35,979 bases of DNA from Hwanghaeella sp. (GTDB lineage: Bacteria > Pseudomonadota > Alphaproteobacteria > UBA8366 > Aestuariispiraceae). The stretch spans positions 1 through 35,979 of the forward strand of contig JANQIT010000157.1 in the NCBI GenBank assembly GCA_028282025.1. Reading direction: 5' to 3'. The notes under the pieces were generated by a model, which saw only the letters and a program-made list of their open reading frames with translations, did not search any database and was not told the origin of the DNA. The translations under genes and the position numbers were made by a program. Every line of letters starts with the position of its first letter. The stretch's first letter is position 1. Below, in pieces: positions 30,688 through 35,979 of this stretch.

Positions 30688-31764
30688 ATGTTGATCTTGG
30701 GTTTGGAAACCTCCTGTGACGAGACCTCCGCCGCGGTCGTGCGCGACGATGGCGAGATCCTCAGCAATGTCGTTGTCTCGCAACTGGACGAACACCGGCC
30801 CTTCGGCGGCGTGGTCCCGGAAATCGCCGCCCGCAGCCACCTGGATCACCTGGATTCGGTGGTGCGCGAAGCCATGGACCGTTCCGGCGTTGCTTTCGCC
30901 GATCTTGACGGAATCGCCGCGACCGGCGGCCCCGGATTGATCGGCGGCGTCATGGTGGGGGTGACCGCGGGCAAGACCATCGCCTTGTCCCAGGGACTGC
31001 CCTTCGTCGCCGTCAATCACCTGGAAGCGCACGCGCTGACCGTGCGGCTCAGCGACGATGTTCCGTTCCCGTATATTCTTCTGCTGGTTTCCGGCGGACA
31101 TTGCCAGATTCTTGCGGTGCGCGGCGTCGGCGACTACAGCCTGTACGGGTCCACCATCGACGATGCGGTGGGCGAAGCCTTCGACAAGACGGCAAAGCTG
31201 CTGGGGCTCGGCTATCCCGGCGGACCGGCGCTGGAAAAGGCCGCGCAAACGGGCGATCCGTCCCGATTCGGCCTGCCCCGCCCGATGTATGGGCGGCCGG
31301 GATGCGATTTTTCCTTCGCCGGGCTGAAAACAGCGGTGCGTCAGCAGATTGACAGGCTGGGGGCTCTCGACGCGCAAGCTGTCGCGGATCTGGCCGCCGC
31401 GTTTCAATCCTGCGCCGGCGCTGTGCTGCGCGACCGCTGCGCGAATGCAATCGATCGGTTCCTGACGGAAGAGGGCGTCGCGCCGACCCTGGTCGTCGCC
31501 GGCGGCGTCGCGGCCAACAAGCATCTGCGCGGCGTCCTTGAAGATCTGGCCTCGGCCCATGAAATCCGTTTCGCGGCGCCGCCCATCGCGCTGTGCACCG
31601 ACAATGGGGCGATGGTCGCCTGGGCGGGCGTCGAGCGGATGCGTCTGGGCCTGACGGACGGTCTGGATTTTGCGCCGCGCCCGCGCTGGCCGCTGGACCC
31701 GGCCGTACAAGTCCGCAAGGGCAGCCGAGCCATCGGGACAGACGGCGCGGCGGTCGGCCAATGA
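30688..31764 (+). CDS. tsaD: tRNA N6-adenosine threonylcarbamoyltransferase
   Basis: Transfers the threonylcarbamoyl group to A37 of ANN-decoding tRNAs, with TsaB, TsaC and TsaE. The 358-residue protein begins [17 protein letters not shown], and has the metal-binding [12 protein letters not shown] (HxxxH), [13 protein letters not shown]-like [33 protein letters not shown] and [15 protein letters not shown] 30688 is preferred to TTG 30682; GGAACGGA lies upstream. Its stop overlaps the gpsA start by four bases. The tsaD-gpsA pair beside hemC is a common alphaproteobacterial order. Confidence 0.97.
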   Translation: MLILGLETSCDETSAAVVRDDGEILSNVVVSQLDEHRPFGGVVPEIAARSHLDHLDSVVREAMDRSGVAFADLDGIAATGGPGLIGGVMVGVTAGKTIALSQGLPFVAVNHLEAHALTVRLSDDVPFPYILLLVSGGHCQILAVRGVGDYSLYGSTIDDAVGEAFDKTAKLLGLGYPGGPALEKAAQTGDPSRFGLPRPMYGRPGCDFSFAGLKTAVRQQIDRLGALDAQAVADLAAAFQSCAGAVLRDRCANAIDRFLTEEGVAPTLVVAGGVAANKHLRGVLEDLASAHEIRFAAPPIALCTDNGAMVAWAGVERMRLGLTDGLDFAPRPRWPLDPAVQVRKGSRAIGTDGAAVGQ

Positions 31765-32753
31765 CCGCGCGGATCGCGGTTCTCGGCGCGGGGGCCTGGG
31801 GCACGGCGCTCGCCGTCCTGGCGGTTCAGGCCGGAAACGATGTCAGGCTTTGGGCGCGCCGGCCCGAAATCGCCGACAGCATCAATGCGGGGAACGGCAA
31901 TCCACGTTATCTGCCGGGGGTGGCGCTGCCCCCCGGGCTGCCCGCGGGCGCGGAACTCTCCTGGGCCTTGCAGGATGCGGAACTGGTCCTGCTGGCGACC
32001 CCGGCGCAGTATATCCGGGAGACGCTCGCCGCGGCGCGGGCTGCCCTTCCGGCGGGTGCGGTGCTCGCGATCTGCGCCAAGGGGATCGAAAAGGAAACCC
32101 TGCGCCCGATGACCGACGTGGTGGCGGAGGCCGCGCCGGAAAACCCGGTGGCCATCCTGTCGGGACCGACCTTCGCGCGGGAGGCGGCGCTGGGCCTGCC
32201 GACCCTGGCCGTCGTCGCCTGCCGGGACCCGGCCAGGGCCGAATGGATTTGCCGCACCTTAGCGACGCCCGCCTTCCGGCCCTATGTCAGCGACGATACG
32301 GTCGCCGTTTGTCTGGCGGGGGCCGTGAAGAACGTTTTGGCGATTGCCTGCGGCATCGTCGCAGGCCGTGCGCTGGGGGACAATGCCAAGGCCGCGCTGA
32401 TCACCCGCGGTCTGGCGGAGATGCAGCGCCTGATCGTGGCCATGGGCGGGCGCGCGGAAACCGTCAATGGATTAAGCGGGTTGGGCGATTTGGTGCTGAC
32501 TGCGGGCAGTCTTCAGTCCCGCAACATGTCGTTGGGATACGAACTCGGCAAAGGGCGCGCCCTGGCGGACATTCTGGGGGACCGGGTGTCGGTGACCGAA
32601 GGCGTCTGGACCGCCGCCGCCTTGGTCGAGGTCGCGGCGCGGCACGGCGTGGACATGCCGATCTGCGAAGCGGTGGACGGGGTGATCAACCGCGGGCGCG
32701 CGCTGGACGATGCGATCCGCGACCTGCTGGCCCGGCCGATCCGGCGGGAATAA
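31761..32753 (+). CDS. gpsA: Glycerol-3-phosphate dehydrogenase [NAD(P)+]
   Basis: Reduces dihydroxyacetone phosphate to sn-glycerol 3-phosphate for phospholipids. The 330 residues contain the dinucleotide motif [22 protein letters not shown], the [17 protein letters not shown] segment, catalytic Lys in [13 protein letters not shown], and [18 protein letters not shown] 31761 overlaps the tsaD stop (ATGA). It is the last clear gene of its operon; 39 bases later a minus-strand gene ends. Confidence 0.97.
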   Translation: MTARIAVLGAGAWGTALAVLAVQAGNDVRLWARRPEIADSINAGNGNPRYLPGVALPPGLPAGAELSWALQDAELVLLATPAQYIRETLAAARAALPAGAVLAICAKGIEKETLRPMTDVVAEAAPENPVAILSGPTFAREAALGLPTLAVVACRDPARAEWICRTLATPAFRPYVSDDTVAVCLAGAVKNVLAIACGIVAGRALGDNAKAALITRGLAEMQRLIVAMGGRAETVNGLSGLGDLVLTAGSLQSRNMSLGYELGKGRALADILGDRVSVTEGVWTAAALVEVAARHGVDMPICEAVDGVINRGRALDDAIRDLLARPIRRE

Positions 32754-32792
32754 AGGTGACGCGCTTTCGGCGTATTACCTAGACGATCCGCG

Positions 32793-33374
32793 TTACTTGA
32801 ACAGCGTCATATGGGCGTCGATGGATTTCGTCATCTGCGCGTCGAAATCGGCCATCAGCTTCTCCGTCAACTCGTACCAGATTTTTTCCCGCTCGTTGAA
32901 GGTCGAATCTTCCGGCACGGTCTGGCTCCGCTTGACGGTAATCGTCGTCTCCGCGCTTTTCTGGACATTCAGATCGACCGCTTTCAGGGATACGGTCAGC
33001 GTCGCGTCATAGCGATGCCCCTGGTCCGCCGTCACAAGGCCGGTAAGGCCGGTCTTCTTTTCCAGGATGGTTTCGACGACGCTGGCTTCCAGAACGGTCA
33101 GGGTCGCCGTGCCGGACGCGCCGGCGGCTTGAATCCGGTCACCGATCCATCCTTCCGCCGTCCTGGCGATGTCCACCGGAAATTCATGCTCCACGTTCGG
33201 CGCGGTGAGCGGTTTGCTGTACAGCGTCTCCGCCTCCGTCGCGGCGACGGTCAGCGCAATCGGCGGCAGGTGGCTGAAGGTGATGGCCGCATAGCTCGGC
33301 ACTTCGACGTGGGTTTCGCAGGCCGAGGCCAGAACCGCCGCCGCAAGCGCCAATGACTTAAATCCGAAGCGCAT
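32793..33374 (-). CDS. Hypothetical lipoprotein
   Basis: Exported protein of 193 residues with a lipoprotein signal (hydrophobic 5-17, lipobox VLASAC, Cys19). The mature part alternates beta-like strands (ATLTVLEASVVETI, YDATLTVSLKAVDLN) and ends in a helix (KIWYELTEKLMADFDAQM). It resembles hypothetical alphaproteobacterial lipoproteins but I cannot assign a role. It lies 14 bases after the hslO stop on the same strand and is probably cotranscribed. ATG 33374 with AGGATC upstream. Confidence 0.8.
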   Translation of the reverse strand: MRFGFKSLALAAAVLASACETHVEVPSYAAITFSHLPPIALTVAATEAETLYSKPLTAPNVEHEFPVDIARTAEGWIGDRIQAAGASGTATLTVLEASVVETILEKKTGLTGLVTADQGHRYDATLTVSLKAVDLNVQKSAETTITVKRSQTVPEDSTFNEREKIWYELTEKLMADFDAQMTKSIDAHMTLFK

Positions 33375-33388
33375 GATAGGGATCCTCG

Positions 33389-34351
33389 TTACGCAGATTT
33401 CGCGCTACGGATATCCGATTCGCTGAAAGTCCGCGTGGTATTGCAAAATTCGCAGGTCATGACGACGTCGCCCTGGGAGAGGACTTCCTCGATTTCCTGT
33501 TCGGGCAAGGCGGTCAAAGCACCCAGCATTCTCTCGTCCGAACAGCGGCAGACGTCGCTGACCGGCTTCGGCTGGAAGACCCGCACGCCGTCCTCGTTGA
33601 ACAGCCGGTAGAGCATGTCGCTCGGCGGCAGACCCGGGTCCAGAAGTTCCACGCTGGTCGCCGAGGACAGCAGCAGATTGGTGCGCCGCCAATCGCCTTC
33701 GTCCAGCGCCACGCCGCCGGACCCGCCTTCCGGGGGCAAATGCTGAACCACGATGGCGGCGGCCCGCCAAAGCCCCGCGTCATCCTGGCCGGACGCCAGG
33801 GTCACGGCGGCGTCGAACTGTGCGGATTGCTCGAAATAATGCCGAATCACCTCCGCCAGGGTCGCCCCGTCCAGCGATACGATTCCCTGATACCGCTCGG
33901 ACGAGGTGCTGAAATCGACCGTATAGGCCAGATAACCCTGACCCAGCAGTTTCGGAACCGGCGCATTGGCGGCGTCTGCGGCGTCCGGCGTGTCGCCCCT
34001 GATCTGCGCATAGCCGCGCACATGCCCGTCATGGGTGACGTCCGCCACCATGATCGGAACCGGGCCGTCCCCTTTGGTCTGCAGGGTGAAGACCCCGTCA
34101 TATTTCAGGGCGTTGGCCAGCCCGACCGCCAGGGCCAGAAACTCCCCCAGCAGGGCCGCCACCGCCGGCGGCAGATCGTGGCGCGTCAAGATGCCGTTCA
34201 CCGACGCGCCAAGCTTCACGAAACGCCCGGTCAGCCCGGTGCTGTCGATAAGGAAGGGCTGAATGACATCGTCCTTGAGCCAGCCGGAGATATCGACGGA
34301 CCGGGTGTTGGCGTTCAGATCGACGGTGATTTCACTCTTCGTGATGTCCAC
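33389..34351 (-). CDS. hslO: Redox-switched chaperone Hsp33
   Basis: Cytosolic holdase switched on by oxidation. The 320-residue protein has the N-terminal core (FLIDSTGLTGRFVKLG, ALKYDGVFTLQTKGDGPVP, YQGIVSL) and, at the C-terminus, the zinc switch: CRC in SDVCRCSDERMLGAL and CEFC in VVMTCEFCNTTRTF, the CxC...CxxC pattern. The zinc centre keeps it inactive when reduced. GTG 34351 is chosen; the frame is open to 34480 but that would run into argF. It is on the argF strand with a gap of 91 bases. Confidence 0.92.
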   Translation of the reverse strand: MDITKSEITVDLNANTRSVDISGWLKDDVIQPFLIDSTGLTGRFVKLGASVNGILTRHDLPPAVAALLGEFLALAVGLANALKYDGVFTLQTKGDGPVPIMVADVTHDGHVRGYAQIRGDTPDAADAANAPVPKLLGQGYLAYTVDFSTSSERYQGIVSLDGATLAEVIRHYFEQSAQFDAAVTLASGQDDAGLWRAAAIVVQHLPPEGGSGGVALDEGDWRRTNLLLSSATSVELLDPGLPPSDMLYRLFNEDGVRVFQPKPVSDVCRCSDERMLGALTALPEQEIEEVLSQGDVVMTCEFCNTTRTFSESDIRSAKSA

Positions 34352-34442
34352 GGAGTTGCTCGCTTCTTCAAAGGGGCTACGGGGCCGGAAGGCGGATGCC
34401 CGGCCCCGGCGCGACGGCCGCATTGACCATATGGTTACGTGT

Positions 34443-35360
34443 TCATCCCATGCAGTAGGCAAGGATGCCTTTTTGCGCATGGAGCCGGTTTTCAGCCTCG
34501 TCCCAGACCACCGACTGCGGACCGTCGATAACCGATGCGGTCACTTCCTCGTCCCGGTGGGCCGGCAGACAATGCATGAAGATCGCCTGGCTGTCCGCCA
34601 GGGACATCAAACGGTCGTCCACCTGGAACGGCTTCAGCATATTGTGGCGGCTGGCCGCGCTGTCCTCGGTTTCGTCGCCCATGGAGACCCAGACATCGGT
34701 AACGATGCAGTCCGCGCCCGACACGGCGGTTGCCGGGTCGTGCGTCACCTCGACCGTGCCGCCTTGCGCCATCGCCCAATCCAGCACGTCTTGCGGTGGC
34801 GGAAGGGTTTCCGGGCAGGCGATCTTCAGGGTGAAGCCAAAGCGCACGGCGGCGTGAATCCAGCTTGTCGCCATGTTGTTGCCGTCGCCCGACCAGGCCA
34901 CGGTCCTGCCGGCGATCGGCCCGCGATGCTGTTCATAGGTCATCACGTCGGCCATTAATTGGCAGGGATGCGTGCGGTCGGTCAGGCCGTTGATCACCGG
35001 AACGGTCGCATGTTCCGCCAGTTCCAACAGTTTGGATTCTTCCGTCGTGCGGATCATGATCCCATCGACATACCGCGACAGCACGCGGGCGGTGTCGGCG
35101 ATGGTTTCGCCGCGCCCCAACTGCGTTTCCGCAGGGGTCATGATCACGGTCTCGCCGCCCAGCTGACGCATGCCCAGATCGAAGCTGATCCGGGTGCGGG
35201 TGGACGGTTTCTCGAAAATCAGGGCCAGCGCCTTGCCCGCAAGCGGCTTGTCGCCCGCGCGCGGCCCGTCCTTTCGGAAGGCGTTGCCCATATCCAGCAT
35301 GCTGCGCAGGGATGTCTGATCGAACTTGTCGAGATCCAGGAAATGCTTGGGTGTCGTCAT
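34443..35360 (-). CDS. argF: Ornithine carbamoyltransferase
   Basis: Makes citrulline from ornithine and carbamoyl phosphate in arginine synthesis. The 305 residues hold the carbamoyl-phosphate motif FEKPSTRTR (Ser53-Arg57), His131-Pro-Cys-Gln134, [12 protein letters not shown], the DVWVSMGDE loop that binds ornithine, and [16 protein letters not shown] 35360 follows argD by four bases, giving an argD-argF unit as is frequent in alphaproteobacteria. Confidence 0.97.
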   Translation of the reverse strand: MTTPKHFLDLDKFDQTSLRSMLDMGNAFRKDGPRAGDKPLAGKALALIFEKPSTRTRISFDLGMRQLGGETVIMTPAETQLGRGETIADTARVLSRYVDGIMIRTTEESKLLELAEHATVPVINGLTDRTHPCQLMADVMTYEQHRGPIAGRTVAWSGDGNNMATSWIHAAVRFGFTLKIACPETLPPPQDVLDWAMAQGGTVEVTHDPATAVSGADCIVTDVWVSMGDETEDSAASRHNMLKPFQVDDRLMSLADSQAIFMHCLPAHRDEEVTASVIDGPQSVVWDEAENRLHAQKGILAYCMG

Positions 35361-35364
35361 CGCC

Positions 35365-35979
35365 TTATCCTTCCTGTCCTGCCTGCGCCGCTTCGACGGT
35401 TTCGGCCGCTTGCCGCAAAAGGGCGAGCGCTTCGTCGATATGCGCTTCCTCCAGGATCAACGGCGGCAACAGTCTGACGACATTGTCCGCCGCGCCGACG
35501 GTGAGCAGCCCGCCCTCCATCAATCGTTTGACCATGTCGCCGTTGACGACGCCCTCGGCGCATTTCAGGCCCAGCATCAGCCCCGCGCCGCGAACATCCT
35601 GGAAAACCCGCGGATGGTCGGCCGCCAGGGCGGCAAGCTTGTTCCACAGGATGCGGGCGACCGCGTCCACCCGGTCCAGGAAACCGTCTTCGGTCAGCAC
35701 GTCCAGAACCGCGTTGCCGACGGCCATGGCCAGCGGATTCCCGCCATAGGTGGTTCCGTGATAGCCCGGATCCATGCCGCTGGCGCCCTTTTCGCTGGCC
35801 AGCACCGCGCCGAGCGGGAAGCCGCCGCCGATCCCCTTGGCAGAGGCCAGGATATCTGGGGCGATGCCGGCCCATTCATGCGCCCACATCTTGCCGGTCC
35901 GGCCTGCACCGCATTGAACTTCGTCATAGATCAAGAGCAGGCCGTGTTCGTCGCACAGCTCACGCAAGCCACGAAGGCA
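35365..35979 (-). CDS. argD: Acetylornithine aminotransferase, C-terminal part (start outside window)
   Basis: PLP enzyme making N-acetylornithine from the semialdehyde, step before ArgF's substrate is freed. The frame is open at the window edge, so about half the protein is missing. Present are [15 protein letters not shown], the PLP-Lys motif [30 protein letters not shown] and the C-terminal [10 protein letters not shown]. In the arginine pathway it partners argF, four bases downstream. ArgD and the related succinylornithine and GABA transaminases share these motifs; the argF linkage settles the call. Confidence 0.93.
   Translation of the reverse strand, partial: CLRGLRELCDEHGLLLIYDEVQCGAGRTGKMWAHEWAGIAPDILASAKGIGGGFPLGAVLASEKGASGMDPGYHGTTYGGNPLAMAVGNAVLDVLTEDGFLDRVDAVARILWNKLAALAADHPRVFQDVRGAGLMLGLKCAEGVVNGDMVKRLMEGGLLTVGAADNVVRLLPPLILEEAHIDEALALLRQAAETVEAAQAGQEG

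Noticed and set aside
30529-31761. 410-codon minus-strand frame opposite tsaD
   Set aside because: Covers tsaD, a certain gene; no own motifs or ribosome-binding site.
1-35979. CRISPR arrays, insertion sequences, prophage or integrative-element ends
   Set aside because: No regularly spaced repeats, transposase, integrase or target-site duplications were seen; the tRNA has no repeated 3' end nearby.

Overview
The window is a high-GC, gene-dense stretch of a bacterial chromosome. The best fit is an alphaproteobacterium, probably of the Rhodospirillales type. Pointers are an Irr-type iron box before bfr, a HemC / HemD-COG4223 / HemY cluster divergent from tsaD-gpsA, a long-form HPF next to PtsN, and a large share of alphaproteobacterial families. 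This placement rests on gene content and motifs only. There is no rRNA, CRISPR array, transposase, integrase or phage gene; the one RNA gene seen with confidence is a tRNA-Thr(CGU).

Layout. (1) 1-3560, iron: the 3' end of an imelysin-family gene, a Tat-exported DUF1513 protein, bacterioferritin (bfr) behind an Irr-like box, and bacterioferritin-associated ferredoxin (bfd) behind a Fur-like box. (2) 3721-5300, sugar acids: dgoK and dgoA, two steps of the De Ley-Doudoroff galactonate route. (3) 5463-12504, signalling: an EAL-domain protein, then a STAS antagonist, an MBL-fold hydrolase, a CHASE2-PP2C phosphatase, an OmpA-like lipoprotein, a FecR-domain protein and an RsbW-like ATPase. Together these have the parts of a partner-switching module fed by an envelope sensor. 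(4) 12461-16783, metabolism: a HisC-like aminotransferase, an SMP-30 lactonase, an isocitrate/isopropylmalate dehydrogenase-family enzyme and a Gfo/Idh/MocA oxidoreductase. (5) 16884-21319, stress and metal: a small membrane protein, Hsp20, a short CDF-like transporter with a divergent MerR regulator, ptsN, hpf, and a secreted HExxGH/Sel1 protein. (6) 21564-25142, behaviour and signalling: a small membrane-anchored protein, a multi-TM chemotaxis receptor, a SAM hydrolase-family enzyme and a receiver-Hpt protein. (7) 25178-26165: the tRNA, then a mostly non-coding stretch holding a possible CRP-type site, a strong terminator, Fur-like repeats and a sigma54-type promoter before a small ORF. (8) 26156-32753: hemY, a hemD-COG4223 fusion and hemC on one strand, tsaD-gpsA on the other. 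(9) 32793-35979: a lipoprotein, hslO (Hsp33), argF and a partial argD.

The points most worth follow-up are the partner-switching cluster with an embedded MBL enzyme, the possible small RNA between the tRNA and the sigma54-type promoter, the hemD fusion with a well-placed internal ribosome-binding site, and a 27-nt near-palindrome between hemC and tsaD.
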